A stretch of 64,000 bases of DNA from JAGRKR01 sp041397725 (GTDB lineage: Bacteria > Pseudomonadota > Alphaproteobacteria > Rhizobiales > Hyphomicrobiaceae). A program made the position numbers and the translations under genes. Within the stretch, counting starts at the first letter, position 1. Each line of letters starts with the position of its first letter. Shown here in pieces: positions 9,208 to 18,261 of the stretch. Location: positions 186,001 to 250,000 of the forward strand of contig JAWKVZ010000001.1 in NCBI GenBank assembly GCA_041397725.1. Direction: 5' to 3'. Under the pieces are notes generated by a model that saw only the letters and a program-made list of their open reading frames with translations, ran no database searches and had not been told where the DNA came from.

Positions 9208-9237
9208 CTCGCACATTCGCCTGGGTTCTCCTATACT
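9208..9237 (+). promoter_or_regulatory. Candidate promoter of the HlyU-like gene
   Basis: A good -10 hexamer, TATACT (9232-9237), lies 34 bases before the ATG at 9272. The best -35 is weak (CTCGCA at 9208-9213, 18-base spacer). The call rests mainly on the -10 in an otherwise GC-rich gap. Confidence 0.4.
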
Positions 9238-9271
9238 CACACGCAGTCACTTGCCGGCGGAGCCGTGTCAC

Positions 9272-9556
9272 ATGTCGTTCTGGAGAGCCCTGTTCGGACG
9301 CTCGGAGGCGGCCGCGCCCGTGGCCGGGCCGAGCGTGACCGAGGAGTACAACGGTCACACCATCGAGGCGGCCCCCTATCCCGAGGAAGGCCAGTTCCAG
9401 GTCGCCGGCGTCATCTCGCGTCTCGTCGACGGCGAGCGCAAGGTTCACCGCTTCGTGCGCGCCGACCGCTTCCCGTCGCACGACGAGGCGTGCCGCTTTG
9501 CCCTGATCAAGGCGCGTCAGATCATCGACCTCGGCGGCGACACCCTGTTCGAGTGA
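9272..9556 (+). CDS. HlyU family protein
   Basis: This 94-residue protein matches the HlyU family: EEYNGHTIEAAPYPEEGQFQ, then a short beta-rich middle, HRFVRADRFPSHDEAC and KARQIIDLGGDTLF. Despite the name given after the Vibrio haemolysin regulator, this family is short and has no helix-turn-helix that I can see; its biochemical role in alphaproteobacteria is not established. The ATG at 9272 has GGAG nine bases upstream. The YjbQ gene starts 7 bases after its stop. Confidence 0.8.
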   Translation: MSFWRALFGRSEAAAPVAGPSVTEEYNGHTIEAAPYPEEGQFQVAGVISRLVDGERKVHRFVRADRFPSHDEACRFALIKARQIIDLGGDTLFE

Positions 9557-9563
9557 GCGTGCC

Positions 9564-9986
9564 GTGCCGCAGACGATCCTGACGATCGAGACGTCCGGGC
9601 CGGGGCTCTACGAATTCACCGGGCCGGCACAGGACTTCGTTTCTCGACATCCGGAGGACGCCGCCCTGCTCACGGTCTTCGTGCGGCATACCTCCTGCTC
9701 GCTGCTCGTCCAGGAGAACGCCGATCCGGACGTCTGCCGCGATCTCCAGGCCTTCTTCGCCCGCCTCGTGCCGGCGGCCGATGATCCGAGCATGAGCTAT
9801 CTCGTGCATCGCCAGGAGGGCGCGGACGACATGCCCGCCCACATCAAGGCCGCGCTGACACAGACCTCGCTCGCCATTCCCGCCGCCCGCGGCCGCCTGC
9901 TGCTCGGCACCTGGCAGGGGCTCTATCTCTTCGAGCACCGCCGCAGACCCCACGTGCGCGAGGTCGTGCTCCACCTCTCCGCCTGA
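9564..9986 (+). CDS. YjbQ family (UPF0047) protein
   Basis: The protein has 140 residues with the family signatures VFVRHTSCSLLVQENADPDV, HIKAALTQTSLAIPA and LGTWQGLYLFEHR. Members of UPF0047 have been annotated as secondary thiamine-phosphate synthase because YjbQ shows weak activity of that kind; the physiological role is uncertain. The conserved His and Asp residues of the family (in RHTS and NADPDV) are present. It begins with GTG, 7 bases after the HlyU-like gene, probably in one transcript. Confidence 0.88.
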   Translation: MPQTILTIETSGPGLYEFTGPAQDFVSRHPEDAALLTVFVRHTSCSLLVQENADPDVCRDLQAFFARLVPAADDPSMSYLVHRQEGADDMPAHIKAALTQTSLAIPAARGRLLLGTWQGLYLFEHRRRPHVREVVLHLSA

Positions 9987-10043
9987 GCCGGCCGACGCCC
10001 CGCCGCGCTCCGTGTGCGTCCGTCGGTACGGAGCCGCCGCGGC

Positions 10044-10071
10044 TTGCAAAGCTCTCACAGTTTGCTAGGCT
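10044..10071 (+). promoter_or_regulatory. Candidate sigma-70 promoter of the cfa-like gene
   Basis: TTGCAA (10044-10049) and TAGGCT (10066-10071) are separated by 16 bases, about 75 bases before the ATG of the cyclopropane synthase gene. This is the most promoter-like pair in the gap. Confidence 0.4.
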
Positions 10072-10145
10072 TTCCGCCAATAGGGGTTGGTGGAACCGAT
10101 TGACCTTCGTCAGGCCGACACTTGGAGCGGCCAGGGGCGTTCGTC

Positions 10146-11402
10146 ATGTGGCAACCGCTTCGCCTGTTGTTCGCCAGCGTCGTACGGTCCGGCCGGCTCG
10201 AAGTCGTCGATGCGCGCGGCCGCCGGCACAGCTTCGGCGACGGCACGGGTCCACCGCTCACCCTCGTCATCCACGATCGCAGAACCGAGCGCCGTCTGGC
10301 GCTGAGCCCGCAGCTCGTCCTGGGCGAAGCCTATATGGACGGCACCCTCAGCGTCGAAGGCGGGCGCATCTACGACGTCCTCGACCGTCTCGTCGGCAAT
10401 CTCGGCGCGGGTCCGCTGCCGCGCTGGGCCGGCGTCCTCGACCGCGTGCGCAAGAGCGGCCGCCGTCTCCAGCAGCTCAACACCCTCCGCCGGGCGCGCC
10501 GCAACGTCGCCCATCACTACGACATCGACGCCAGCATCTACGCTCTCTTCCTCGACGCCGACCGGCAGTATTCTTGCGGATATTTCGCCGAGGGATGCGA
10601 CGGTCTCGAGGACGCGCAGCGGGCCAAAAAGCGCCACATCGCCGCCAAGCTCGCGCTCGGTCCCGGCCAGACGGTGCTCGACATCGGCTGCGGCTGGGGC
10701 GGCCTCGCCCTCTACCTTGCGCGGCACTACGGCCTCTCGGTCACCGGCATCACGCTCAGCACGGAGCAGCTTCGTCTGGCCGAGGCGCGGGCTGACGCCG
10801 CCGGCCTCGCGCGGCGCGTGCACTTCGCGCTCGAAGACTTTCGCAAGGTCACCGGCACGTTCGATCGAATCGTCTCCGTCGGCATGCTCGAACACGTCGG
10901 CATCAACCACTACGACACCTACTTCCAGCAAATCGGCGCCCTGCTGTCGGACAGCGGCGTGGCTCTCGTCCACACCATCGCCCGCTCCGACAGCCCGTCG
11001 GTGACGAATCCGTTCATCGCCAAGTACATCTTCCCCGGCGGCTACATCCCTGCGCTGAGCGAGGTGATGCCAGCCATCGAGCGCTCGGGCCTGCTCACCA
11101 CCGACGTCGAGGTGCTCAGGCTCCACTATGCCGAGACGCTCCGGCACTGGCGCGAGCGCTTCCTCGCCAACTGGTCGCGCGCCGCGGCCATCCGCGACGA
11201 ACGGTTCTGCCGCATGTGGGAGTTCTACCTCGCCGGCTCGGAGGTCGCCTTCCGGCACCAGCATCTCGTCGTGTTGCAGATCCAGCTTGCCAGACGGATC
11301 GACACGCTGCCCCTGACCCGCGCCTATATCGCCAGGGAGGAAGCCCGGCTGGCCGGGCTCGACCTGCTCGACGGCGGCGCGCACCGCATGGCGGGCGAGT
11401 AG
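10146..11402 (+). CDS. Cyclopropane-fatty-acyl-phospholipid synthase family methyltransferase
   Basis: The protein has 418 residues from the ATG at 10146, which follows AGGGG; a TTG at 10122 is an alternative. Enzymes of this family transfer a methylene group from S-adenosylmethionine to unsaturated acyl chains of membrane phospholipids. The SAM site is LDIGCGWGGLALYLA, followed by GITLSTEQL, VSVGMLEHVG and NFIAKYIFPGGYIP-like segments. The N-terminal domain (about 140 residues) is typical of Cfa enzymes. Bacteria often have several paralogues, so the exact product (cyclopropane or methyl-branched) is open. Confidence 0.9.
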   Translation: MWQPLRLLFASVVRSGRLEVVDARGRRHSFGDGTGPPLTLVIHDRRTERRLALSPQLVLGEAYMDGTLSVEGGRIYDVLDRLVGNLGAGPLPRWAGVLDRVRKSGRRLQQLNTLRRARRNVAHHYDIDASIYALFLDADRQYSCGYFAEGCDGLEDAQRAKKRHIAAKLALGPGQTVLDIGCGWGGLALYLARHYGLSVTGITLSTEQLRLAEARADAAGLARRVHFALEDFRKVTGTFDRIVSVGMLEHVGINHYDTYFQQIGALLSDSGVALVHTIARSDSPSVTNPFIAKYIFPGGYIPALSEVMPAIERSGLLTTDVEVLRLHYAETLRHWRERFLANWSRAAAIRDERFCRMWEFYLAGSEVAFRHQHLVVLQIQLARRIDTLPLTRAYIAREEARLAGLDLLDGGAHRMAGE

Positions 11403-11531
11403 TAGGGCCGACTGCGACCTCAACTCCACAGCCAAGCGCTAAGTTTTCGGTGTGTGCATTGCGGGGAAGATCGCGCGCGGCAGCGAATCGGCGATCCCGG
11501 GCGAGGGGAGGAATCGGGTAGCTTGCCCGCC

Positions 11532-13046
11532 ATGGCACAGACAGCACTTCTCCAGACCGAGCGTCTCAAGCAGATCGCCGCCGGCGAGGACCTTCCGGTC
11601 CGCCAGGCGCCCCACAATATCGAAGCCGAGCAGGCCCTGCTCGGCGCCATTCTCGTGAACAACGAGGCCCACGACCGGGTCTCGGGGTTCCTGCAGGCGC
11701 ACCACTTCTTCGATCCCCTGCACCAGCAGATCTTCGAGACGATCGCCAAGCTCATCTACGCCGGCAAGCCGGCGACGCCGGTCACGGTCAAGACCTATTT
11801 CGACAACGCCGAGCCAATCGACGCCAACCTGACGGTGCCGCAGTACCTCGGGCGTCTGGCGGCGAGCGCCACCACGATCATCAATGCCGAGGAATACGGG
11901 CGCACGATCCTCGATCTGTTCACCCGCCGCGAGCTCATCCTGATCGGCGAGGATCTCGTCAACACGGCCTTCGACAGCCCGATCGACCACCCCCCCGAGG
12001 CGCAGATCCAGGAGGCCGAGAACCGCCTCTACGCGCTCGCCGAGACGGAGAAGTACGGCAAGGGGTTCCTGAGCTTCGGCACAGCACTGACGCACGCGGT
12101 GGAAATGGCCAGCGCCGCCTATCAGCGTGAAGGCGGCCTGTCCGGCATCGCCACGGGCCTGCGGGACCTCGACAATCGCATGGGCGGGTTGCAGCGTTCC
12201 GACTTGATCATTCTCGCCGGCCGTCCGTCCATGGGCAAAACCGCCCTCGCCACCAACATCGCCTTCAACGTGGCGCGCGCCTTCAAGGCGGAGGAGCAGC
12301 CGAACGGTACCAGCAAGACCCTCGAGGGCGGCATCGTCGGCTTCTTCTCGCTGGAAATGTCGGCGGAGCAGCTGGCCACGCGTATCGTCGCCGAGCAGAC
12401 GGAGATTCCATCCGAGCAGATCCGGCGCGGCATGATCGACGAGACGGGGTTCCGCCGGCTCGCTCAGAAGGCCCAGGAAATGGCCGCCATGCCGCTCTTC
12501 ATCGACCAGACCGGCGGCATCTCCGTCGCCCAGCTCGCCGCCCGCGCGCGCAAGCACAAGCGTCAGAAAGGGCTCGACGTGCTCGTCGTGGACTATCTGC
12601 AGCTCCTCTCCGGCTCCAGGCGTGCTGGTGAAGGCCGCGTGCAGGAGGTGACCGAGATCACGACCGGCCTCAAGGCGCTCGCCAAGGAGCTGGAGATCCC
12701 CATCATCGCCCTCTCGCAGCTCTCACGCGCCGTCGAGCAGCGCGACGACAAGCGTCCGCAGCTCGCCGACTTGCGCGAGTCCGGCTCGATCGAGCAGGAT
12801 GCCGACGTCGTCATGTTCGTCTTCCGCGAGGAGTATTACGTGGAGCGGCGCAAGCCCGCCGAGAGCAACGTCGAGGAGTTCCTGAAGTGGCAGGAGGAGT
12901 TCGCGCGTGTGACCGGCAAGGCCGAGGTCATCATCGCCAAGCAGCGCCATGGCCCCGTCGGGACGGTCACGCTGTCCTTCGAGGGCGCCTACACCCGCTT
13001 CGGCAATCTCGCCCATGAGGACTATCTGCCGGAGCGCCATGAGTGA
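11532..13046 (+). CDS. dnaB: Replicative DNA helicase
   Basis: DnaB (504 residues) unwinds DNA at the replication fork as a hexamer. The N-terminal domain starts with RQAPHNIEAEQALLGAILV. The RecA-like domain contains Walker A in AGRPSMGKTALATNIAF, Walker B in LDVLVVDYLQLL, and the conserved LSQLSRAVEQRDDKRPQLAD and RESGSIEQDAD. The ATG at 11532 starts just before the conserved region; the longer open frame upstream is Arg/Gly-rich. Its TGA overlaps the GTG start of alr, so the two genes are probably translationally coupled. Confidence 0.97.
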   Translation: MAQTALLQTERLKQIAAGEDLPVRQAPHNIEAEQALLGAILVNNEAHDRVSGFLQAHHFFDPLHQQIFETIAKLIYAGKPATPVTVKTYFDNAEPIDANLTVPQYLGRLAASATTIINAEEYGRTILDLFTRRELILIGEDLVNTAFDSPIDHPPEAQIQEAENRLYALAETEKYGKGFLSFGTALTHAVEMASAAYQREGGLSGIATGLRDLDNRMGGLQRSDLIILAGRPSMGKTALATNIAFNVARAFKAEEQPNGTSKTLEGGIVGFFSLEMSAEQLATRIVAEQTEIPSEQIRRGMIDETGFRRLAQKAQEMAAMPLFIDQTGGISVAQLAARARKHKRQKGLDVLVVDYLQLLSGSRRAGEGRVQEVTEITTGLKALAKELEIPIIALSQLSRAVEQRDDKRPQLADLRESGSIEQDADVVMFVFREEYYVERRKPAESNVEEFLKWQEEFARVTGKAEVIIAKQRHGPVGTVTLSFEGAYTRFGNLAHEDYLPERHE

Positions 13047-14209
13047 GCGGAAACGGCCAGCACGCCGCGTCTGAACAGGCTGGTGCACGCGACGATCGGG
13101 CACCCGGCGAGCGCGCCGTGTTGTCGATCGACACGGCCGCCCTGCAGGCGAACTACCGCTGGCTGGCCTCGCATGCGGCACCCGCGCACTGTGCCGGCGT
13201 CGTCAAGGCTGACGCCTACGGTCTGGGCCTCGTCAACGTCGTGCCGGCGCTGCTGGGGGCCGGCTGCACCACCTTCTTCGTCGCGGCGCTGTCGGAGGCC
13301 GAGCGGCTGGCCGGCCTCGCGCCGCGCGCCACTATCTACGTGCTCGATGGCCTGCTGGCCGGCGCCGCGCCGCGCTTCGCCGCGTTGCGCGAGCAGGGCG
13401 CCGACGTGCGCCCGGCGCTCGGCAGCCGCGCCGAGATCGAGGAATGGGTGCGGGCGCTCGGCCCCAGGGGCGCGCCGGCCGGCGTCCATGTCGATACGGG
13501 TATGAACAGGCTGGGGCTGCCGCCGGCCGAGGTCGCGGCGCTGGCCGCCAGCCCCGAGCTGCTGCACCAGCTCGACATCCAGCTCGTCCTCAGCCATCTG
13601 GCGTCCGGCGAGGAGATCGAGAACCCCAAGACCGAGGCCCAGCGCCAGCTCTTCGACGCGCTGCGCGCGCAATTGCCGCCGGCACCGGCCTCCCTCGGCA
13701 ATTCCGCGGGAACGCAGCTTGCCGGCGCCTATCGCTACGACCTCGTGCGTCCGGGAATTGCGCTTTACGGTGGCCACGTCATCGAGACCGGTCCCAACCC
13801 GATGCGTCCCGTCGTCCGCCTCGAGGCCCGCATCCTCCAGGTGCGCGAGGTACCGGCGGGCGAGACCATCGGCTACAACGAGACCTACAGGGTCGCGCGC
13901 CCCTCGCGCATCGCCACCGTCGCGGCCGGCTATGCCGATGGCATTCTGCGCGCGCTCAGCACCACCAACGACGAGCCCGGCTTGACGGCCCGGATCGGCG
14001 GCCATGCCGCCCCGTGGGTCGGGCGCGTCTCGATGGATCTCATCACGCTCGACGTTACCGACGTGCCCGCGGCAGCCGCTTGCCGCGGCGCCTTTGCCGA
14101 GTTGCTCGGCTCGCATACGACGATCGACGACATGGCGCGCCGCGCCCGCACGAATTGCTACGAGGTGTTGACCCGGCTCGGTCCACGCCTCGCACGTCGC
14201 ACTCTCTGA
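13043..14209 (+). CDS. alr: Alanine racemase
   Basis: This cytoplasmic PLP enzyme (388 residues) interconverts L- and D-alanine for peptidoglycan synthesis. The PLP lysine is in VVKADAYGLG (Lys55), the pocket motif HVDTGMNRLG is present, and the second catalytic region shows GYNETYRVARPSRIATV and GRVSMDLITLDVT. The GTG start overlaps the dnaB stop. The first 25 residues are a polar extension before the conserved domain, so a later start cannot be excluded. The downstream neighbour is radA, 15 bases away. Confidence 0.95.
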   Translation: MSGNGQHAASEQAGARDDRAPGERAVLSIDTAALQANYRWLASHAAPAHCAGVVKADAYGLGLVNVVPALLGAGCTTFFVAALSEAERLAGLAPRATIYVLDGLLAGAAPRFAALREQGADVRPALGSRAEIEEWVRALGPRGAPAGVHVDTGMNRLGLPPAEVAALAASPELLHQLDIQLVLSHLASGEEIENPKTEAQRQLFDALRAQLPPAPASLGNSAGTQLAGAYRYDLVRPGIALYGGHVIETGPNPMRPVVRLEARILQVREVPAGETIGYNETYRVARPSRIATVAAGYADGILRALSTTNDEPGLTARIGGHAAPWVGRVSMDLITLDVTDVPAAAACRGAFAELLGSHTTIDDMARRARTNCYEVLTRLGPRLARRTL

Positions 14210-14224
14210 GGTCCGCATCCGATC

Positions 14225-15601
14225 ATGGCCAAGGCCGCCAAGTCGACCTACGTCTGTCAGAGCTGCGGGGCCGTCTCGCCGCGCTGGGCCGGCAAGTGTC
14301 CGGGCTGCGGCGACTGGAACACCATGGTCGAGGAGACCGCCGCCCCCTCCGTGCCCGGCACGGGGCTCGCGCGCGCCACCAAGGGCCGGCCGGCGAAGCT
14401 CGAAACTCTGCAGGGCAAGGATACCGAGACCGCCCGCACGGCGACCGGCCTCGCCGAACTCGATCGCGTCACCGGCGGCGGCCTGGTTCCCGCCTCGGTC
14501 CTGCTGATCGGCGGCGAGCCCGGCATCGGCAAATCTACCCTGCTCCTGCAATTGACCGCCGCTCTCGCGAACAAGGGCCGGCGCTGCCTCTACTTCTCCG
14601 GCGAGGAGGCGACGACGCAGGTGCGCTTGCGCGCGCTCCGGCTCGGTCTCGCGGAGGCCCCGGTGGCGCTCGCGGCGGAAACCAATCTCGCCTCCATTCT
14701 GGCGACGCTCGGCGAGGGACCACGGCCCGATCTGGTCGTCGTCGATTCCGTCCAGACGCTGTGGGTCGATGCGCTCGAGGCGGCCCCCGGCACGGTGAGC
14801 CAGGTGCGGGCGGCGGCCCAGGCGCTCATCGGCTACGCCAAGACGAGCGGCGCAACACTCGTTCTCGTCGGGCATGTCACCAAGGACGGGCAGATCGCCG
14901 GCCCCAAGGTCATCGAGCACATGGTCGATACCGTCCTCTATTTCGAGGGGGACCGGGGGCACCCATTCCGCATCCTGCGGGCCGTCAAGAACCGCTTCGG
15001 CGCCACCGACGAGATCGGCGTCTTCGAGATGGTCGGCAGCGGCCTGCGTGAGGTCGCCAATCCGTCCGAGCTGTTCCTCGGCGACCGCGACAAGGAGAGC
15101 CCCGGCTCGGCCGTCTTCGCCGGCATGGAGGGCACGCGGCCCATCCTCGTCGAGATCCAGGCGCTGGTGGCGCCATCCTCGCTCGGCACGCCGAGGCGGG
15201 CGGTCGTCGGCTGGGATTCCAACCGGTTGTCGATGCTCATTGCGGTACTCGAGGCGCGTTGTGGGGTGCGCCTCGGCAGCCACGACGTCTATCTCAACGT
15301 CGCCGGCGGGCTGAAGATCACCGAGCCGGCGGCCGATCTCGCAGCGGCGGCCGCCCTTCTTTCGTCACTATCAGGCGTTGCCCTGCCGATGGATGAGCTC
15401 TACTTCGGGGAGATCGGCTTGTCGGGAACAGTGAGGGCGGCCGGACACACCGCGATCCGCCTGAAAGAGGCGCAGAAGCTCGGCTTCCGCCGTGTGGTGA
15501 TGCCCGAGCAGGGGGTGGTGGAGGCTGGCACGCTCACCGTCTCACTCGAGCGTATAGGGCACTTGCGCGAACTCGCGGCTCGTCTGGGAGCCGTCGAATG
15601 A
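14225..15601 (+). CDS. radA: DNA repair protein RadA
   Basis: RadA (458 residues) is a RecA-like ATPase that promotes branch migration during recombination. An N-terminal four-Cys zinc finger is intact (Cys11, Cys14, Cys25, Cys28). Walker A is GGEPGIGKSTLLLQ at about residues 96-109, the RadA-specific KNRFG motif is at about residue 253, and the C-terminal third is the Lon-protease-like domain (LNVAGGLKITEPAADLA). It is the third gene of the dnaB-alr-radA run, with 15 bases after alr. Confidence 0.96.
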   Translation: MAKAAKSTYVCQSCGAVSPRWAGKCPGCGDWNTMVEETAAPSVPGTGLARATKGRPAKLETLQGKDTETARTATGLAELDRVTGGGLVPASVLLIGGEPGIGKSTLLLQLTAALANKGRRCLYFSGEEATTQVRLRALRLGLAEAPVALAAETNLASILATLGEGPRPDLVVVDSVQTLWVDALEAAPGTVSQVRAAAQALIGYAKTSGATLVLVGHVTKDGQIAGPKVIEHMVDTVLYFEGDRGHPFRILRAVKNRFGATDEIGVFEMVGSGLREVANPSELFLGDRDKESPGSAVFAGMEGTRPILVEIQALVAPSSLGTPRRAVVGWDSNRLSMLIAVLEARCGVRLGSHDVYLNVAGGLKITEPAADLAAAAALLSSLSGVALPMDELYFGEIGLSGTVRAAGHTAIRLKEAQKLGFRRVVMPEQGVVEAGTLTVSLERIGHLRELAARLGAVE

Positions 15602-15740
15602 TGGCGCCGCCGCTGCGGGGCGCCGCGCCGATACGCCCATACGGCTTTGGTCCCGCCTGCAAATCCGCTATTGATGATCCGCGCGTCCTGAGCTTGCGCC
15701 CAGGGTGCGACGTGCTGTGGTGCAACCGAGGAAGCTCTCT

Positions 15741-16331
15741 ATGATCGGCCCTCTGACGTACGTGGACGCCGCCCTGCTGGCCTTGATGGCGATCTCCGGC
15801 CTGCTCGCGATGTATCGCGGCTTGACCCGCGAGATCCTGTCGATCACGTCCTGGATCCTTGGCGCTCTCGCCGGCTTCTTCATCTGGCGCACCCAGAAAG
15901 AGCTCGCCATGAACCTGGCGGAGGCCATGAATCTCAAGGGCTTGCCGCCCGTCCTGCCGCCGATCGTGCTCGGCATCGTCGTCGGCATCGTTGTGCTGTT
16001 CATCGTGCACATGATCACGGCGCGCATCTCGGACAGCATGCTCGACAGCCAGGTCGGCATGATCGACCGCATCCTCGGTCTCGCGTTCGGCCTGGCGCGC
16101 GGCTATGTCCTGGTCGTCATCCCCTACATGTTCTTCCTCAACTTCTTCCCCGATCCGAAGCTGCATCCGAAGTGGGTGCGGGACTCCAAGTCCCTGCCCT
16201 ATCTCGATGCCACCGGGAAGCAGATCGACGGCGCCATACGCGGCGTGCTTCCCCGCATCCCGGCCCTGACCGGCAAGCCGAGCACGCCGGCAGCTCCGGA
16301 GGAGCCTGCCCCGCCCGAGCGCCGGCCCTGA
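15741..16331 (+). CDS. cvpA: CvpA family membrane protein
   Basis: The protein has 196 residues with four hydrophobic segments in the first 140 residues and a Pro/Ala-rich cytoplasmic tail. The opening YVDAALLALMAISGLLAMYRG and the segment LGLAFGLARGYVLVVIPYM are typical of CvpA. CvpA is needed for colicin V production in E. coli and often lies next to purF, as here. The ATG at 15741 follows GAGGAAG; the frame extends 12 codons upstream without a better site. Confidence 0.9.
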   Translation: MIGPLTYVDAALLALMAISGLLAMYRGLTREILSITSWILGALAGFFIWRTQKELAMNLAEAMNLKGLPPVLPPIVLGIVVGIVVLFIVHMITARISDSMLDSQVGMIDRILGLAFGLARGYVLVVIPYMFFLNFFPDPKLHPKWVRDSKSLPYLDATGKQIDGAIRGVLPRIPALTGKPSTPAAPEEPAPPERRP

Positions 16332-16543
16332 GCACGGCTCGAACCGCATCCGGGCCGTTGCCCTGCAACCAGACGTTAACCAGCCCCGCCGAGCGTATCG
16401 CCGCCGTGGATCGCTGGTGATTCGGGACTGGCGCCCGCTTGCCTCGCGGGATATATGACGGTCGAAAGACGACGGTCGGCAGTGACCGTCTCTCTTGCTC
16501 GGTCGGTTCGCGAGCGCCATCCTCCTACCTGGACGAGGCAACC

Positions 16544-18025
16544 ATGGCGGGTCACAGCGGTTTCGAGGCTTTGAGCGAGACGTGGCCTGCCGAGGATGAT
16601 CGACTGCACGAGGAGTGCGGCGTGTTCGGCGTGTTCGGTCACGAGGACGCCTCGGCATTGACGGCGCTCGGCCTGCACGCCTTGCAGCATCGCGGCCAGG
16701 AAGCTGCCGGCATCGTTTCGTTCGATGGCGAACAATTCCATTCCGAGCGGCGCCTCGGCCTCGTCGGCGACAACTTCAACCAGGAGCACGTCATCCGGCG
16801 CCTGCACGGTCGCAGTGCAATTGGCCATGTCCGCTATTCGACACAGGGCGAGACCATCCTGCGCAACGTGCAGCCGCTCTTCGCCGATCTCGACACGGGC
16901 GGCTTTGCCATCGCCCACAACGGCCACCTGACCAACGCCTTGACCCTCAGGCGCGAGCTCACGGCCTCCGGCGCCATCTTCCAGGCGACATCGGACACCG
17001 AGGTCCTCCTGCACCTCATGGCGCGCTCCCAGAAGCGGCGCATCGTCGAGCGGCTGATCGACGGCCTGCTCCAGATCGACGGGGCCTACGCCTTCGTCGG
17101 CATCACCGACGGCATGATCATCGGCGCGCGCGATCCGATCGGCATCCGCCCGCTGGTCATCGGCCAGCTCGACTCGGCCTACATTCTCGCCTCCGAAACG
17201 TGTGCGCTGGACATCGTCGGCGCCAAGTTCCTGCGCGAGGTCGAAAACGGCGAGGTCGTCATCATCACCGCCGACGGCATCGAATCGCATCGCCCCTTCC
17301 CGCGCCGCCCGGCGCGCCCATGCGTCTTCGAGTACATCTATTTCGCCCGCCCCGATTCGATCGTCGGCGGCCGCTCGGTCTATGGCGTCCGCAAGCAGCT
17401 CGGCATCGAGCTGGCGCGCGAGGCTCCTGCCCCCGCCGACGTCATCATCCCGATTCCCGATTCCGGCGTGCCGGCCGCCATCGGCTTCTCGCAGGCCTCC
17501 GGTATTCCTTTCGAGCTCGGCATCATCCGCAACCACTACGTCGGGCGCACCTTCATTGAGCCGGAGCAGCGCATTCGCCAGCTCGGCGTCAAGCTCAAGC
17601 ACTCCGCCAACGCCCTGGCCGTCAAAGGCAACAGCGTCGTGCTCATCGATGACAGCGTCGTGCGTGGCACCACCTCGCAGAAAATCGTATCGATGATGTT
17701 CGAGGCCGGCGCGCGTGAGGTGCACATGCGCATCGCCTGCCCGCCCATCGCCTACTCCGACCACTACGGCATCGACACGCCCCGCACCGAGGATCTCCTG
17801 GCCGCCAAGATGAGTCTCGAGGAGATGCGGGCTTTCATGGGCGCCACGACCCTGCGCTTCCTGTCGCTCGACGGGCTCTACGCGGCGATGGGCTACGACA
17901 AGCGCGATCCGCGCAGTCCCCAGTTCACCGACCACTGCTTCACCGGCGATTATCCGACGCGCCTGCAGGACAAGTCCGGCAGCGAGCCGCCGCGCCAGCT
18001 TTCGTTCCTCGCCGAGGTGCGCTGA
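16544..18025 (+). CDS. purF: Amidophosphoribosyltransferase
   Basis: PurF (493 residues) makes phosphoribosylamine from PRPP and glutamine, the first step of purine synthesis. After a short propeptide the nucleophile Cys25 stands in EECGVFGVFGHED; it becomes N-terminal after processing in this family. The glutaminase domain continues with LQHRGQEAAGIVSFDG and the phosphoribosyl domain has the PRPP loop VVLIDDSVVRGTTSQ. The ATG at 16544 follows GAGG. It follows cvpA by 212 bases, so it may have its own promoter. Confidence 0.97.
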   Translation: MAGHSGFEALSETWPAEDDRLHEECGVFGVFGHEDASALTALGLHALQHRGQEAAGIVSFDGEQFHSERRLGLVGDNFNQEHVIRRLHGRSAIGHVRYSTQGETILRNVQPLFADLDTGGFAIAHNGHLTNALTLRRELTASGAIFQATSDTEVLLHLMARSQKRRIVERLIDGLLQIDGAYAFVGITDGMIIGARDPIGIRPLVIGQLDSAYILASETCALDIVGAKFLREVENGEVVIITADGIESHRPFPRRPARPCVFEYIYFARPDSIVGGRSVYGVRKQLGIELAREAPAPADVIIPIPDSGVPAAIGFSQASGIPFELGIIRNHYVGRTFIEPEQRIRQLGVKLKHSANALAVKGNSVVLIDDSVVRGTTSQKIVSMMFEAGAREVHMRIACPPIAYSDHYGIDTPRTEDLLAAKMSLEEMRAFMGATTLRFLSLDGLYAAMGYDKRDPRSPQFTDHCFTGDYPTRLQDKSGSEPPRQLSFLAEVR

Positions 18026-18261
18026 CGGGGGACAGGCGGAAATCCTGCTCGCTCCGCCTGCTGCTCATCTGTTACAAAACCGCCAGAATTCCGTTCTACG
18101 TTCTCGGCCATTGAGCGCGAAAGCGTGCATGTGAGCCGCCCACACGGGGTCGTTCTCCAGTGTGAGTGGACGGACATCTTTCGCCCGCGTCGACGTGCCA
18201 TCCGACCATCCCTGGAGGAGCGCACCCGGCGCAACACATCACTTGGGACCAGAGGAGTATC

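Noticed and set aside
13022..15283. 753-residue open frame on the minus strand
   Set aside because: Antisense to alr and radA; composition is that of a shadow frame and no motif is present.
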